Shown: positions 7,302 through 17,971, counted from the stretch's first letter. The stretch: 64,000 bases of DNA from Lyngbya sp. CCAP 1446/10 (GCF_026130175.1 NZ_JAIGNI010000027.1:1-64000); one strand, 5' to 3'. Program-made: numbers and translations. Notes: a model not told the origin generated them from the letters alone.

Positions 7302-10300
7302 CTACGGCCTGTGATTGACATTCAGCAATTCTAGAATCCGTTTCAGCGGAATTTCCGCCCAATCCAATCGGTAATTGAGCTCGTAGGCCAGCTCAGAAAC
7401 CCCTTTTTCCAAAATGTAAGCATCCAGCAAAACTTGCAGTTCTGGTATAGATTTGGGTAAGAAATTTGCATCGGCTGCTGTTACCAAATAGCTGTTAAGA
7501 AAAGTGAGGCTGACCCAGCGGTGCCAAACGTTCGCCCACTGCTGCATCTCCGGAAGATTTTCAGGGCGAATCATGCCACTTTGTACTTCATTGCGGAGTG
7601 CAAAAACAGAAGCATAATTGAAAGATTGTAGCATTCCCGCAACATCTCGCAGGGGCGATCTCTTCATCCGCCGCTCACTTAATGGTCGATTGCGTTCTCC
7701 TCCAAAATCAATAATTACGAAGTCTTTGCCCGTATAAAGAACTTGCCCAAAATGAAAGTCCCCATGACAGCGAATTCGATCGGCCGTGATTCTCAAGTTC
7801 AAAATAGACTTGAAACGTTCCATGAGCAAATCTTCGCGGTTGAGGATACTTTGTCCCATTTTTTGTGCTTCTGGTGGCAGTTTGGACAAATGCTTTTTCA
7901 GCAGCAGCAAAGTTCTTCCTGCCATATTTCTCATCTGTTGATAGATAGAACGCTGGTAAAATGAGGTGAAGTTTTCAGGGGCAAAAGCGGGATTTTCTGG
8001 CTCAGAAGCTAAAGCGAGGTGGAGTTCGGCTGTCCGCTGACCTAAAAGTTCGGCTGATGCTAAGTAAGAGCCGATGAGTTCGCGAGCTAATGCCGGAATT
8101 TCTAGGGATAAATCGGCTACTAGCGAGTTTGACTGTCGCATTTGTGCGGTCAAAGCGCTGGGTAAATAATCTTCGGGAGAAGTAGATAAAAACTCGCCGG
8201 AATACTTTGCTTCTACTGTCATTACTTGCTCGAAATAGTCGCGTAGTGTGTCTAATGTATAAGACCAAGCGTCCCTACTGTCGGGGATGAGTTTTTGCAG
8301 TATTCCAACTGTAATTACTTGTTTTTCTGCTGTGCGGTATTCCAATGCTCCGGCAATTGGAGCGTAGTGTTGGATCGGGTTGTGCTCTGTTAAAAAGCGT
8401 CCGATTTCTAATTCGGGGTTGATGCCTTCCTCGACTTTTCGCAATATTTTCAAGACGAATTGATCGCCGTAACCTGCGGATGTATTGCTTTGTTCTTTTT
8501 TGAACAGGTGAGGCTCCAGGTCGGATAAATCTTGTTCTGAGCTGAATGCAATGTCAGGAATTCCTAGCAGTTGACCTGCTGCACCTGCGTAACTGCGAGA
8601 ATTGGCGATCGCCCCCAGCAGCGCGCTCAGCAAGCCTTTGTCCCCAGCAGCATCAAATAGCACCCCGACTTCGTTGCTTTCAGGGAAGTGCAGGCGCGCG
8701 ATCGCCCGATCGTCCAAATCACCTTTGATCTCTTCCCAACCTAAAGGCAAAACATAAGTTTCCGGCATTCCTTCAGTATAGTTCAACAACAAAAACAGAA
8801 TGTAAACTTTAGAATCATCTCCGGTACTATTGTGGCATTCAACAGGCACGATATCGCTAATTTCTAACGATTGAATCGTCCTATCTGCACCCACAAACCA
8901 GCGATGGTTGTGCAAGTAATTAGGCAAAAGAGAGAGCAGCATCTCGCTTAATTGACTTGTAGCAAAAGCATTTTTCCAATTGCCGATGACCGCCAAACTC
9001 GGCAACTCTGTTTTAAAGCCGTGTGAAAAATCTTCTTGTTTAACAGTAAGAGTAAACCAGTAAAACGTGTGAGGACTCAAGCTCAAAAAGTAAGGCGACT
9101 CGCCAACTTGCGGAAACTCAGTGCGACCGAAAATCTCCACCGGAACAGCACCTTTAAACGGTGAAAGGTCTAATTCTGCCGTCTGCACGAAGCGCGACAA
9201 ATTAGCGACTACCAGAATGTGTTCGTCTTGATAAGTGCGCACAAAAGCTAAAACTTTGCGGTTTTCTGGGTACAGAAACTCGCAAGTTCCGCGGCCGAAT
9301 GCTTGGAAGCGTTGGCGAACAGCAATCAAGCGTTTCATCCACCACCACAGAGAACTCGGATTCGCCCGCTGCGCTTCCACGTTAACCGATTCGTAGTGAT
9401 ATTCAGGGTCAACAATTGGCGGCGCGTACAGCCGCTGCGGGTTAGCGCGGCTGAAACCTGCATTGCGATCGCTACTCCACTGCATCGGAGTTCTCACCCC
9501 GTTGCGATCGCCCAAATAGATATTATCACCCATCCCAATCTCATCGCCGTAATAAAGCACCGGCGTACCAGGAAGAGACAGCAACAAAGCATTCATCAAC
9601 TCAATGCGGCGGCGGTTGTTTCCCATCAGCGGAGCCAAGCGGCGGCGGATACCCAAATTAATTCTCGCCTGAGTGTCTTGAGCGTAAACCCGATACATAT
9701 AATCTCGGTCTTCATCGCTCACCATTTCCAGCGTCAATTCATCGTGATTCCGCAAAAATAATGCCCACTGACAATTATTGGGAATCTGCGGAGTTTGCTG
9801 GAGAATATCGCTAATTGGGAAGCTATCTTCCATGTGCAAAGCCATAAATAAACGCGGCATCAGCGGAAAATGAAAGTTCATGTGACATTCATCGCCACCA
9901 GCATAATATTCAACCGCATCCTCCGGCCACTGATTCGCCTCAGCAAGCAGCATCCGGTTGGGAAATTTCTCATCTACGTGCTTGCGCAAATGCTTCAGGA
10001 ATACGTGAGTTTCTGGCAAGTTTTCGCAGTTAGTACCTTCGCGCTCGTACAGGTAAGGCACCGCATCCATCCGCAGTCCGTCTACTCCCAGTTCCAACCA
10101 GAAATCTACCACATCTAAGATAGCTTGGCGGACGGCTGGATTGTCGTAATTCAAATCTGGTTGATGGGAATAAAAACGGTGCCAGTAATAAGCTTTTGCT
10201 ACCGCATCCCAAGCCCAATTAGAAGTCTCAAAATCTTGAAAAATAATCCGAGCATCTTGATATTTTTCCGGCGTATCACTCCACACATAAAAATCTCTTT

Positions 10301-10688
10301 CGTTACTGCCTTTCGGGGCGCGGCGCGCTCGCTGAAACCATGCGTGCTGGTCGGAAGTATGGTTGACAATCAACTCAATAATGACTCTAATTCCCCGCTG
10401 GTGCGCTGCTTCTAAAAGCTCTTTAAAGTCCTCTAACGTGCCGTAAATTGGGTTGACGGTGGTATAGTGAGATGTATCGTAACCGTCGTCTCGAAGCGGC
10501 GAGGGGAAAAATGGCAGTACCCAAATTGCTGTTACTCCCAAGTTTTGCAGGTAATCCAGTTTTTCTGTCAGTCCCCGAAAGTCGCCGATGCCGTCTGCAT
10601 TGCTGTCTGCAAAAGCGCGAATTGGTACTTCGTAAATGATGGCGTCTTTGAACCACAATGGATCGTCATTTAACATTGAGTTGGGCAT
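7302..10688 (-). CDS. treS: Trehalose synthase / maltokinase fusion (TreS-Pep2)
   Basis: The product has about 1128 residues from the ATG at 10688 ([20 protein letters not shown]); the longer frame to 10793 adds an unlikely leader. The first half is a GH13 trehalose synthase: [13 protein letters not shown], the nucleophile block [11 protein letters not shown], the acid/base block [11 protein letters not shown] and the NHDELTLEM block. The second half is a maltokinase-type domain with an aminoglycoside-phosphotransferase core ([26 protein letters not shown]). The fusion interconverts maltose and trehalose and makes maltose 1-phosphate, feeding GlgE-type glucan synthesis. It stands alone here, with no glgE or glgB in the window. 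Family call firm; flux direction in this cell unknown. Confidence 0.93.
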   Translation of the reverse strand: MPNSMLNDDPLWFKDAIIYEVPIRAFADSNADGIGDFRGLTEKLDYLQNLGVTAIWVLPFFPSPLRDDGYDTSHYTTVNPIYGTLEDFKELLEAAHQRGIRVIIELIVNHTSDQHAWFQRARRAPKGSNERDFYVWSDTPEKYQDARIIFQDFETSNWAWDAVAKAYYWHRFYSHQPDLNYDNPAVRQAILDVVDFWLELGVDGLRMDAVPYLYEREGTNCENLPETHVFLKHLRKHVDEKFPNRMLLAEANQWPEDAVEYYAGGDECHMNFHFPLMPRLFMALHMEDSFPISDILQQTPQIPNNCQWALFLRNHDELTLEMVSDEDRDYMYRVYAQDTQARINLGIRRRLAPLMGNNRRRIELMNALLLSLPGTPVLYYGDEIGMGDNIYLGDRNGVRTPMQWSSDRNAGFSRANPQRLYAPPIVDPEYHYESVNVEAQRANPSSLWWWMKRLIAVRQRFQAFGRGTCEFLYPENRKVLAFVRTYQDEHILVVANLSRFVQTAELDLSPFKGAVPVEIFGRTEFPQVGESPYFLSLSPHTFYWFTLTVKQEDFSHGFKTELPSLAVIGNWKNAFATSQLSEMLLSLLPNYLHNHRWFVGADRTIQSLEISDIVPVECHNSTGDDSKVYILFLLLNYTEGMPETYVLPLGWEEIKGDLDDRAIARLHFPESNEVGVLFDAAGDKGLLSALLGAIANSRSYAGAAGQLLGIPDIAFSSEQDLSDLEPHLFKKEQSNTSAGYGDQFVLKILRKVEEGINPELEIGRFLTEHNPIQHYAPIAGALEYRTAEKQVITVGILQKLIPDSRDAWSYTLDTLRDYFEQVMTVEAKYSGEFLSTSPEDYLPSALTAQMRQSNSLVADLSLEIPALARELIGSYLASAELLGQRTAELHLALASEPENPAFAPENFTSFYQRSIYQQMRNMAGRTLLLLKKHLSKLPPEAQKMGQSILNREDLLMERFKSILNLRITADRIRCHGDFHFGQVLYTGKDFVIIDFGGERNRPLSERRMKRSPLRDVAGMLQSFNYASVFALRNEVQSGMIRPENLPEMQQWANVWHRWVSLTFLNSYLVTAADANFLPKSIPELQVLLDAYILEKGVSELAYELNYRLDWAEIPLKRILELLNVNHRP

Positions 10689-11068
10689 AATTTTTATGGT
10701 GATTGGTAATTTTGATTTGGGAATGGCGATTTGGTAATTGAGATTTGTTAGTTCAAATCCAAACTGATAAATCATAACGCATAATTTTGCCACGATTCGT
10801 CATGCTAGCGGCAGAGTTTTAATCGTAATTTATTAACGCAAAACTTATAATTTCTTAATTAAAAAATTAAACAATCTATTTTGCTATTGCGGATACAGTT
10901 CACAATTGGGATACCGGTGCTTGCTAACTACACCCTATATTTCCCTCAAAGGTGCGGTATCCCGTACCTGCTGGACGGTTGGCACGACATTACACTACCT
11001 TGACGTTGATTGCTAAATTTTGTTACATTTATTTACATAAAGCAACAAAAGTTAAGGAAAAAACAAAA
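10689..11068. other. Intergenic region with a 9-bp inverted repeat
   Basis: No gene is seen. GGGATACCG at 10908-10916 pairs exactly with CGGTATCCC at 10955-10963, giving a stem with a 38-base loop. This is a possible operator or structured leader for the gene starting at 11069. The AAGG at 11054-11057 is that gene's ribosome site. Confidence 0.5.
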
Positions 11069-11299
11069 ATGATTATTGTAATCGCTCTTTTGGTCGTCGG
11101 TTGGGTAGCGGCCTCAGTGATTGGTACTCAAGCATATTTTCTGGGCGAACAGTCAAAGCCCATTCACGATCGCAATTGGAATGATCAATCTTTTGAACAA
11201 CTGGCAAAATCTGTGACTGGAACAGACATTGATTACCGCGTTCGCGTTCCCGCATACAGCATGGATGCTTATACCAGTCGCATGATGGGCAATTCGTAA
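11069..11299 (+). CDS. Psb35-like small membrane protein
   Basis: The 76-residue product starts at ATG 11069, with GTTAAGGAAA upstream; the longer frame from 10952 has no ribosome site. One N-terminal transmembrane helix (IIVIALLVVGWVAASVIG) is followed by TQAYFLGEQSKPIHDRNW and a soluble tail ending SMDAYTSRM. This layout matches the small cyanobacterial protein described as Psb35, a photosystem II assembly/CP47-associated factor. The match is from memory of the family pattern, so the name is given with moderate confidence. A strong hairpin 30 bp downstream may act as terminator. Confidence 0.65.
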   Translation: MIIVIALLVVGWVAASVIGTQAYFLGEQSKPIHDRNWNDQSFEQLAKSVTGTDIDYRVRVPAYSMDAYTSRMMGNS

Positions 11300-11330
11300 T
11301 ATTCAGTAGCACGCTTCACTATTTTCAATA

Positions 11331-11390
11331 ACAGGCTTTCTGGCCTGTTCCACAAGAAGATTTATTTTTTGTGGAACAGGCCAGAAAGCG
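11331..11390. repeat. 60-bp hairpin repeat, copy A
   Basis: GCTTTCTGGCCTGTTCCACA pairs with TGTGGAACAGGCCAGAAAGC around a 19-base AT-rich loop containing AGAAGATTTATTTTT. A near-identical copy lies at 12002-12060, and the two bracket the DUF433/DUF5615 pair. This copy abuts the stop codon of the DUF5615 gene. It could also serve as a two-way terminator. Confidence 0.85.
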
Positions 11391-11762
11391 TTATCGCAGT
11401 GTAATCGGCAAAATTCTCACCCTAGATCGCGTTTCATCCACAGAAATGAACGCCCCCGACTCAATTTGTGGCTCAAATTGACGCAATACTTCCACAATCA
11501 AACTCTCTATATTGGCAGGCAGTACATCTTGAATACGCACTTGAATTACAGTGGGAGAATCAGCTTGGGTAGCTGCCAGCAGTGTACCAAAATCTAAATC
11601 GTGAGTGAATACTGCATAGCCATTTACTCGCGCCCAGTCCATAATAACGCGATCAGTGGCACGAGGATCGCCGACTGTAGACCAATGAAGAGACTCTATT
11701 CCGTATTTAGTAAATACGAGAGTCCATTCAGGTGACAGGTTCATATCAATCAAAATTTTCAC
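11391..11762 (-). CDS. DUF5615 PIN-like protein, probable toxin
   Basis: The 123-residue product is of the DUF5615/Mut7-C-like PIN fold. It starts MKILIDMNLSPEW (Asp6) and carries VFTHDLDFGTLLA with Asp55 and Asp57, the acidic residues expected of a PIN RNase site. The start overlaps the stop of the DUF433 gene by four bases (ATGA), a tight coupling typical of toxin-antitoxin pairs. The predicted role is RNA cleavage held in check by the DUF433 partner; activity is inferred from family. The stop codon touches the hairpin repeat at 11331-11390. Confidence 0.85.
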   Translation of the reverse strand: MKILIDMNLSPEWTLVFTKYGIESLHWSTVGDPRATDRVIMDWARVNGYAVFTHDLDFGTLLAATQADSPTVIQVRIQDVLPANIESLIVEVLRQFEPQIESGAFISVDETRSRVRILPITLR

Positions 11763-11989
11763 GCTATTTTGATAAGAATTTCTACTTCTTCAACTCGCCA
11801 CGCTGCATAGGCAAGTGCTTCATATATATCTGCTTCTTCCAGGTAGGGATAAGCCTGCAAAATGTCGGACGGTGAGTGTCCCGATGCCATCAGTCCGACT
11901 ATCGTGCCAACAGTGACTCGCAAGCCACGAATGCAGGGTTTTCCACCCATTACCTCTGGATTCAGAGTGATTCTAGTTAGTTGTTTCAT
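11759..11989 (-). CDS. DUF433 protein, probable antitoxin
   Basis: The 76-residue product carries the DUF433 signature ITLNPEVMGGKPCIRGLRVTV, then a helix-turn-helix region (GHSPSDILQAYPYLEEADIYEALAYAAW). DUF433 proteins are usually encoded immediately before DUF5615 toxins, as here with a four-base overlap. It likely neutralises the toxin and represses the operon. Any operator would be in 11990-12001, squeezed against hairpin copy B. Confidence 0.87.
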   Translation of the reverse strand: MKQLTRITLNPEVMGGKPCIRGLRVTVGTIVGLMASGHSPSDILQAYPYLEEADIYEALAYAAWRVEEVEILIKIA

Positions 11990-12001
11990 GATTGTAAACT
12001 A

Positions 12002-12060
12002 CCAGGCTTTCTGGGACACAAGAAGATTTATTTTTGGTGGAACAGGCCAGAAAGCCTGTT
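12002..12060. repeat. 60-bp hairpin repeat, copy B
   Basis: It shares the loop (ACAAGAAGATTTATTTTT) and the right arm (GTGGAACAGGCCAGAAAGC) with copy A, but the left arm has lost about five bases (CTTTCTGGGACAC). It lies between the DUF433 start and the ClpB stop codon at 12072. Same orientation as copy A. Confidence 0.85.
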
Positions 12061-12071
12061 CCTAAATCCAG

Positions 12072-15038
12072 CTACAAACTGTTACCTACCAGGGCGGGGA
12101 GAGAGTCTTTTTTGCGAAACTGCAAAGTGTTATTTACACAGTCGATCGCAATTGTATCACCTTCGACAAACGCATTTTCCAGAATCTTGTTAGCCAGCGG
12201 GTTTTCCAACTCCCGCTGGATGGCGCGTTTCAAGGGACGAGCGCCGTAAACTGGATCGTAACCGACATCTGTAATATGGTTTTTCGCCGCATCTGAGAGT
12301 TCCAAAGTGATTTTTTGCTCGGCCAACAACCGCTCGATCCGCTTCACTTGAATGCTGACAATTTGCCGCAGTTCGATCTTGCTCAACGTGTGGAACAAAA
12401 TGATCTCATCCACCCGATTGAGAAATTCGGGCCGGAAGTGCGATCGCAAAGCAGTCATCACCCGTTTTAGCATTTGTTCGTACTCTTCGTCTGTCTCCCG
12501 TTCTTGAGTCAAGGATTTTTCATTGTTAGACTTGTTTTCAGACTTAATTTCAATCTTACTTTCCGTCTTACCTTCACTGTCAATATCAACTCGCTGGGCT
12601 GACACCTCGACAGTACCATCATCAGCAACTTTATAATCTGTCTTGGGAATTGATACCTCCTTCGGTTCGTGCTTGCGAGTTGCTGGTTTCTTGGCGGTTT
12701 TTTCCTTCTTCGCAAACACCTCTAAAATGTGATCGCTACCGATATTGCTAGTCATCACAATTACGGTATTTCTAAAGTCAACAACTCGACCTTGAGAATC
12801 GGTAATTCTGCCGTCATCCAACACTTGCAGCAAAATGTTAAATACATCGGGGTGCGCTTTTTCTACTTCGTCAAACAGCACTACCGAATAAGGATGTCTC
12901 CGCACAGCTTCGGAAAGTTGTCCGCCTTCGTCGTAGCCGACGTATCCGGGGGGTGCTCCGACTAACCGGGAGACGCTGTGCTTCTCCATGTATTCCGACA
13001 TATCGATGCGGACGATCGCATCATCGCTGTCAAACAAGAACTCCGCCAACGCCCGCGCTAACTCGGTTTTTCCCACGCCTGTGGGGCCCATAAACAAGAA
13101 AGAACCGATCGGTCTACCGGGATCTTTCATCCCCGCCCGCGCCCGCCGAATCGCCGCAGCAACCGCCGTTACAGCCTCCTCTTGACCGATGACTTTTTTG
13201 TGCAAATGGCTTTCCAATTGCAGCAATTTTTGGCGTTCCGACTCTAACAACCGATTGACCGGAATTCCCGTCCACTTCGCCACAATTTCCGCAATATCGC
13301 CCTCAGTAACTTTTTCCCGCAGCAGTGAAGAACCTTGAGCTTGCTGTTTCAAAAGATCGGCTTCCTTGGCTTCGCGATCGCGCACCGCAGTCTCCAATTT
13401 ACCGTATTTCAACTGCGCCGCTTTATTCAAATCATAAGCTCTTTCTGCCTGTTCGATTTGCACTCGCAATTGGTCTTCTTCTGCTTTCAATTTATTGATT
13501 GCATCCAACAACTGCTTTTCGCCCAGCCATTGAGATGACAATTTTTCCTGCTTGACTTTTAAGATGTCAATCTCTGTTTTGATGCGATCGATCCGGGGGC
13601 TGATGGTGGGGCTGGGAGAACCTTTTCCCTCGCCTTCAATCGACAATTTTTCCATTTCCAACTGCATCACCCGGCGGTCGATTCCTTCCAATTCCACGGG
13701 TTTGGAGGTAATCTCCATTTTCAAATGGGCGGCCGCTTCATCTACAAGGTCGATCGCCTTATCCGGCAAAAAGCGATCGGAAATATAGCGAAAAGACAGA
13801 GTTGCAGCAGCAACCAGCGCCGAATCGGTAATTTTTACCCCGTGATGGCGTTCGTAGCGGTCTTTCAATCCGCGCAAAATTGAAACAGTATCTTCCACAG
13901 TCGGTTCGCCAACAAATACTTGTTGAAAGCGGCGTTCTAGTGCCGGATCTTTTTCAATATTTTTGCGGAATTCATCGAGAGTTGTAGCGCCGATACAGCG
14001 CAATTCGCCTCTGGCTAACATCGGTTTCAACAAATTGCCAGCATCCATTCCCGAACCGGAACTGCCGCCGCCGCCAGTGCCAACAACGGTGTGCAATTCG
14101 TCAATAAATAGGACAATTTGCCCGTCGGAATCGATAACTTCTCGCAGGACAGAACGCAATCGTTCTTCAAATTCACCTCGGAATTTTGCCCCAGCAATTA
14201 AACTGCCCATATCGAGGCTGAATAGTTGGCGATTTTTCAAAGATTCGGGCACGTCGCCGTTGACAATTCGCTGGGCTAAACCTTCGGCGATCGCAGTTTT
14301 TCCAACTCCGGGATCGCCAATTAACACCGGATTGTTTTTTTGGCGGCGCGAAAGAACTTGGACGACGCGGCGAATTTCTTCATCGCGGCCGATTACTGGG
14401 TCGAGTTTGCCTGCTTTGGCGGCTTCTGTCAAATCGCGGCCGTACTTACTCAGCGCGTCGGAGTTGGCTTCGGGATTTTGGTTTTGACTTTGACTTTGGC
14501 TTTGGCTTTGGCTTTGGCTTTGGCTTTGCTTTTGATCTTTGACTTTGGTAGTAGCGCGAACCGATTTGATTGCTTCTTCGAGTTTGGCGCGATCGATCGT
14601 CCCTGGGGCTGGTTTGCGATCGTATCCGGGGCGGCCTGGTGGCCCATCGCCCCTAGTCAGCAATCGCCTACCAACTCGTTCATCTTCTAGGAAGCCTATT
14701 AATAAATGTTCAACGGCGATAAAATTATCTTGCCAAGTCTGTCTGGCAGACTCAGCAGCATCTAACATCACTTCTAAGCCGCGGCCAAGGTATAGTTGGT
14801 CAGCGTTGGCAACTCTCGGCTGTCGTTTAGCAAAGGCATCTAACTGCTGCGCCAAGCGGGGGACATCGACTCCAGCTTGGCTGAGAATGCTGTTTGCTAG
14901 GGCTTGCTGTTCTAGAATGGCGATCGCTAAATGTTCAACCTCTAGCTGCTGATTGGCAAAGCGGCGGGCTACATCCTGGGATTTGACTATGGCTTCCCAG
15001 GCTTGATCTGTAAATTTGCTAGGGTCTGTTGGCTGCAC
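12072..15038 (-). CDS. clpB: ClpB disaggregase with two low-complexity insertions
   Basis: The product is a 988-residue Hsp100 chaperone; the usual length is about 870. It starts at a GTG (15038) after GAGGA. The order is: N-domain (1-125), AAA1 with Walker A GDPGVGKT at 241-248 and [10 protein letters not shown], coiled-coil middle domain (about 440-570), AAA2 with Walker A GPTGVGKT at 651-658, pore loop GYVGYDEGG and RPEFLNR. It works with DnaK to extract aggregated proteins. Two oddities are seen: a Ser-Gln tract at 171-187 (14478-14528) made by GCTTTG repeats in the linker after the N-domain, and a charged insert of about 75 residues at 775-850 (12489-12716) between [12 protein letters not shown] and YEQMLKRV. 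All core motifs are intact, so it should be active. Confidence 0.95.
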   Translation of the reverse strand: MQPTDPSKFTDQAWEAIVKSQDVARRFANQQLEVEHLAIAILEQQALANSILSQAGVDVPRLAQQLDAFAKRQPRVANADQLYLGRGLEVMLDAAESARQTWQDNFIAVEHLLIGFLEDERVGRRLLTRGDGPPGRPGYDRKPAPGTIDRAKLEEAIKSVRATTKVKDQKQSQSQSQSQSQSQSQNQNPEANSDALSKYGRDLTEAAKAGKLDPVIGRDEEIRRVVQVLSRRQKNNPVLIGDPGVGKTAIAEGLAQRIVNGDVPESLKNRQLFSLDMGSLIAGAKFRGEFEERLRSVLREVIDSDGQIVLFIDELHTVVGTGGGGSSGSGMDAGNLLKPMLARGELRCIGATTLDEFRKNIEKDPALERRFQQVFVGEPTVEDTVSILRGLKDRYERHHGVKITDSALVAAATLSFRYISDRFLPDKAIDLVDEAAAHLKMEITSKPVELEGIDRRVMQLEMEKLSIEGEGKGSPSPTISPRIDRIKTEIDILKVKQEKLSSQWLGEKQLLDAINKLKAEEDQLRVQIEQAERAYDLNKAAQLKYGKLETAVRDREAKEADLLKQQAQGSSLLREKVTEGDIAEIVAKWTGIPVNRLLESERQKLLQLESHLHKKVIGQEEAVTAVAAAIRRARAGMKDPGRPIGSFLFMGPTGVGKTELARALAEFLFDSDDAIVRIDMSEYMEKHSVSRLVGAPPGYVGYDEGGQLSEAVRRHPYSVVLFDEVEKAHPDVFNILLQVLDDGRITDSQGRVVDFRNTVIVMTSNIGSDHILEVFAKKEKTAKKPATRKHEPKEVSIPKTDYKVADDGTVEVSAQRVDIDSEGKTESKIEIKSENKSNNEKSLTQERETDEEYEQMLKRVMTALRSHFRPEFLNRVDEIILFHTLSKIELRQIVSIQVKRIERLLAEQKITLELSDAAKNHITDVGYDPVYGARPLKRAIQRELENPLANKILENAFVEGDTIAIDCVNNTLQFRKKDSLPALVGNSL

Positions 15039-15289
15039 GTTGGTTCCTCACAATCAAGGGGATTCCTGTTGTTATTCGTCAATATATCGTCTCACAACCA
15101 TCATAATCTTGAAACACGATGTGTGAATCTATGAGTGCGGTTAACAAGAGCGGAAGTTGCCACACAATTGACCGCTTGTACAAGCTTACCGTCCGCAATC
15201 CACCCCAAAATTTGGTGTAGTCTGACCGGATCGCGCGATCGAACTTAGGAAAATATTGCCAGCATTTTAAAAAAAATCGACTGAGATTT

Positions 15290-16705
15290 ATGTTATTTCC
15301 CACTTACCAATTTTTAGTATTTTTCCTGATTCTTTTTAGCACAATCCTCTCTTTGAAGCCTCAAATCGATTTATATAAAATTGTCTTGCTAGTTTCCAGT
15401 TTATTATTTTATTCCTTTTGGAGTTTTGATTTTCTCTGGCTCCTAGTTTTAGGCACTGTCTACAATTATATCATTCTCCGGGCTGTCTGCCACAGCAAAT
15501 ATAAAAAACTTGCTTTCGTCTCCGGCATAATTTTCAACATTGCCAACCTCGGCATCTTTAAATATTGCAACTTCTTTGTAACTTCCTTATTTGAGGTACT
15601 AAACCAGCTACAGATTCCCGCTACCTTTCAAGTGTTGCAAATAATCGCCCCCGTCGGCGTATCATTCTACACTTTTAGAATGATTTCCCATTTAATCGAC
15701 TGCTACCAACACAAAATCTCCTGTCCAAAATTTGTAGAATACGCCACCTACATTACCTACTTTCCCCAAATTGCCTCCGGGCCAATCTCGCGGGCTGGCG
15801 AATTTTACACGCAGCTAAATTCACCTAAAAAATACGATTATCAAATCGAAGAAGTTATAGTTTTAATTTTGTCGGGACTCTTCAAAAAATATACTTTATC
15901 GAGCTTTTTGTTTAACTTCACCCAACTCCCATTCAAAGTTCCCCAGCAATACAGCAGCATCGATTTAATCCTCGCCGCAATTTCCTATTCCTGTTTAATT
16001 TATGTAGATTTCAGCGGCTACTCGGATTTAGCTAATGGCATCTCTTGCTTGCTGGGTTTCAAACCCATTGCCAACTTTAATATGCCATACCGATCGCTCA
16101 GCTTGCAAGAATTTTGGAAAAGGTGGCACATCAGTCTTTCCGAGTGGCTGAGAGATTACCTTTACTTTCCCTTGGGCGGCAATAAATACGGCAAATTGCG
16201 GAAGTACGTAAATTTACTGATCACAATGGCGATCGGCGGATTTTGGCACGGCGCAGGTTTAAACTTTATTGTCTGGGGAGCAATTCACGGTTTAGGATTG
16301 GTTGTCAACCATCTATGTAAAGATATCCCCCAAGCTATCGGCTGGAAAATAGACTATCGCTTTCCCACATTTACAAAATTTTGCAGTTGGTTGTTAACCT
16401 TTACCTTTGTTACCTGTAGTTGGGTATTTTTCGGTACTCCCAACTGGGAAACTGCGATCGAGTTTTTTCAGGGAATCTTTCGTTTTTCGGCTGCAACTTT
16501 TCAATTCAACTTTTGGCAATTGTATCTAGTAATTGCCGTCATTGGCGCGATCAACATTTGGGGCGATCGCATTTCCAAGCTATTGCAAACCGTATTTTCC
16601 TTAAAAAACCTGTTCTTTCGGGTTGTCTTAGTTTCGCTGTTCGTGTATGCTATCTTGATGCTGGGGCCGAGCACCGTCCCACCTTTTATTTACTTTAATT
16701 TCTAA
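15290..16705 (+). CDS. MBOAT family O-acyltransferase (AlgI-like)
   Basis: The 471-residue integral membrane protein has many hydrophobic spans and MBOAT hallmarks: FPQIASGPISRAGEF, FSGYSDLANG, FWKRWHISLSEWLRDYLYFPLGG (His280) and GGFWHGAGLNFIVWGAIHG with the catalytic His320. The family moves acyl (often acetyl) groups from the cytosol across the membrane onto exopolysaccharide. The next gene encodes an SGNH-type partner, a usual pairing in which MBOAT translocates and SGNH transfers. The polysaccharide target cannot be told, as no glycosyltransferases are nearby. Confidence 0.92.
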   Translation: MLFPTYQFLVFFLILFSTILSLKPQIDLYKIVLLVSSLLFYSFWSFDFLWLLVLGTVYNYIILRAVCHSKYKKLAFVSGIIFNIANLGIFKYCNFFVTSLFEVLNQLQIPATFQVLQIIAPVGVSFYTFRMISHLIDCYQHKISCPKFVEYATYITYFPQIASGPISRAGEFYTQLNSPKKYDYQIEEVIVLILSGLFKKYTLSSFLFNFTQLPFKVPQQYSSIDLILAAISYSCLIYVDFSGYSDLANGISCLLGFKPIANFNMPYRSLSLQEFWKRWHISLSEWLRDYLYFPLGGNKYGKLRKYVNLLITMAIGGFWHGAGLNFIVWGAIHGLGLVVNHLCKDIPQAIGWKIDYRFPTFTKFCSWLLTFTFVTCSWVFFGTPNWETAIEFFQGIFRFSAATFQFNFWQLYLVIAVIGAINIWGDRISKLLQTVFSLKNLFFRVVLVSLFVYAILMLGPSTVPPFIYFNF

Positions 16706-16774
16706 AAAAGCAAGTAAATCCACCTAATTAAACGTAAAATACGGATCGCTAAAAAGATTCCTGTGTATGTCTTA

Positions 16775-16813
16775 TTCCCTTCTTCCCTTCTTCCTTCTTC
16801 CTTCTTCCTTCTT
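16775..16813. repeat. Heptamer tandem repeat (CTTCTTC type)
   Basis: Tandem units of CTTCTTC/CCTTCTT. The same heptamer, in the other orientation as GGAAGAA, is found at 37318-37385, 41970-42083 and 63809-63888. It sits directly against the SGNH start codon. Confidence 0.85.
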
Positions 16814-17782
16814 ATGAGAGACCGAGAATTTTTGCTGATCGTTACTTCTGTAATTCTCACTTTAATGTTTTCTAATTTATCCTTATTTCTGAAAAGCTTT
16901 TCTTCAACTCCTTTAGCCAGTTCCGAAATTAAACAAGCAGCGCGCCAGATTGAAATAGACGGTTTCAGGAAATCAGAACAAGATTTTTGGAGCAAAATTA
17001 AAGATATTAATTTCGATAGCCTTCCAAAAAAATCCGCAACTTCTCCTGTAACAACCGCAACAAAATCGGCAGTTGCAGCCCCAAAACCTGCTAAAAAACA
17101 AACTCCAGCTAAACCAAAACTAACCGTACCTTATCGCAAATTTTTATTTATTGGAGATTCCGTAATGTTCGACTTAGGAACTCAACTCCAGTACACTCTC
17201 AAGGAAAAATACAATATCGCAAATACAAAACTTGACTACAAAGTATCGAGCGGATTAAATCGGATAGATTATTATGACTGGTATGCCAGAACCAGCGAAA
17301 TTATCCAGGATTATCGACCAGATGTAGTGATAATTTTGTTCGGAGGCAACGATCCTCAAGATATCATTGATTCTCAAGGAAAATACCGGGCAATCCTGAC
17401 CCCAGAATGGCAAAAAGCTTATCAAGAAAGAGTAGATAAATATGCCAAGTTACTTGGCTCTTCCTCCGTAAGAAAAGTGTATTGGATAGGTCAATCTAAC
17501 TCTAATAGATCTGCGTATATCAAAGCTTTTCCAATCATGAACAATATTTATAAAAATGCTAAAAAAGCTTCTCCCAAAATTGAATTTATTTCTACTTGGG
17601 AAACTTTTGCAGAATCGGGAAAATTTGTTCCGATAGTTGCTGACAAATCGGGGAAGCGAGGCTATGTAAAAATTAATGACGGCGTGCATTTTACTTCCCA
17701 CGGAGCTCACATTATCAGCGACGTAATTGTTGACAAAATGGCGAAGGATAAAGTCTTAAAGGTTCCTAAGAATAAGCCATAA
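16814..17782 (+). CDS. SGNH-type (DUF459-like) acyl-transfer partner of the MBOAT
   Basis: The product has 322 residues from ATG 16814. An upstream start at 16763 would translate the heptamer repeat and is rejected. An N-terminal signal anchor (FLLIVTSVILTLMFSNLSLF) is followed by an Ala/Lys/Pro-rich linker and a periplasmic hydrolase domain with block I FIGDSVMFDLG, FGGNDPQD and the catalytic DGVHFTSHGAH. This is the Ser/Gly/Asn/His set of SGNH esterases. With the MBOAT it should O-acylate an extracellular polymer. Low G+C and Lys-rich like its neighbour; the pair is 108 bp apart. Confidence 0.88.
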   Translation: MRDREFLLIVTSVILTLMFSNLSLFLKSFSSTPLASSEIKQAARQIEIDGFRKSEQDFWSKIKDINFDSLPKKSATSPVTTATKSAVAAPKPAKKQTPAKPKLTVPYRKFLFIGDSVMFDLGTQLQYTLKEKYNIANTKLDYKVSSGLNRIDYYDWYARTSEIIQDYRPDVVIILFGGNDPQDIIDSQGKYRAILTPEWQKAYQERVDKYAKLLGSSSVRKVYWIGQSNSNRSAYIKAFPIMNNIYKNAKKASPKIEFISTWETFAESGKFVPIVADKSGKRGYVKINDGVHFTSHGAHIISDVIVDKMAKDKVLKVPKNKP

Positions 17783-17789
17783 ATTGGGA

Positions 17790-17867
17790 GTCAGAAACCG
17801 GGTTTCTTCACTAAATCTTCGTGAGTATGCCAAAATTATCGCAGAAACCCGGTTTCTTAGATTATGG
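17790..17867. repeat. AAACC(G/C)GGTTT repeat element, copy 1
   Basis: CAGAAACCGGGTTTCTT and CAGAAACCCGGTTTCTTAG are separated by about 32 bases containing GCCAAAATTATCG. Each arm is itself palindromic. Copies 2 and 3 are at 17882-17959 and 18678-18750, all in the same orientation. Confidence 0.88.
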
Positions 17868-17881
17868 GGCGATGTGTGCTA

Positions 17882-17959
17882 GTCAGAAACCGGGTTTCTT
17901 CATTCAACCTCGGTGAAGATGCCAAAATTATCGCAGAAACCCGGTTTCTTAGATTATGG
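17882..17959. repeat. AAACC(G/C)GGTTT repeat element, copy 2
   Basis: Nearly identical to copy 1 and separated from it by a short spacer of about 14 bases. Its end (AGATTATGGG) lies just before the stop codon of the Uma2 gene at 17972. Confidence 0.88.
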
Positions 17960-17971
17960 GAAAACTCGATA

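Noticed and set aside
10030-10656. Several open frames opposite or beside treS
   Set aside because: All are shadows of the trehalose synthase frame with no independent coding signs.
15079-15303. 74-codon minus-strand frame between clpB and the MBOAT gene
   Set aside because: No ribosome site, composition unlike a protein, and it overlaps the start of the MBOAT gene; taken as chance.
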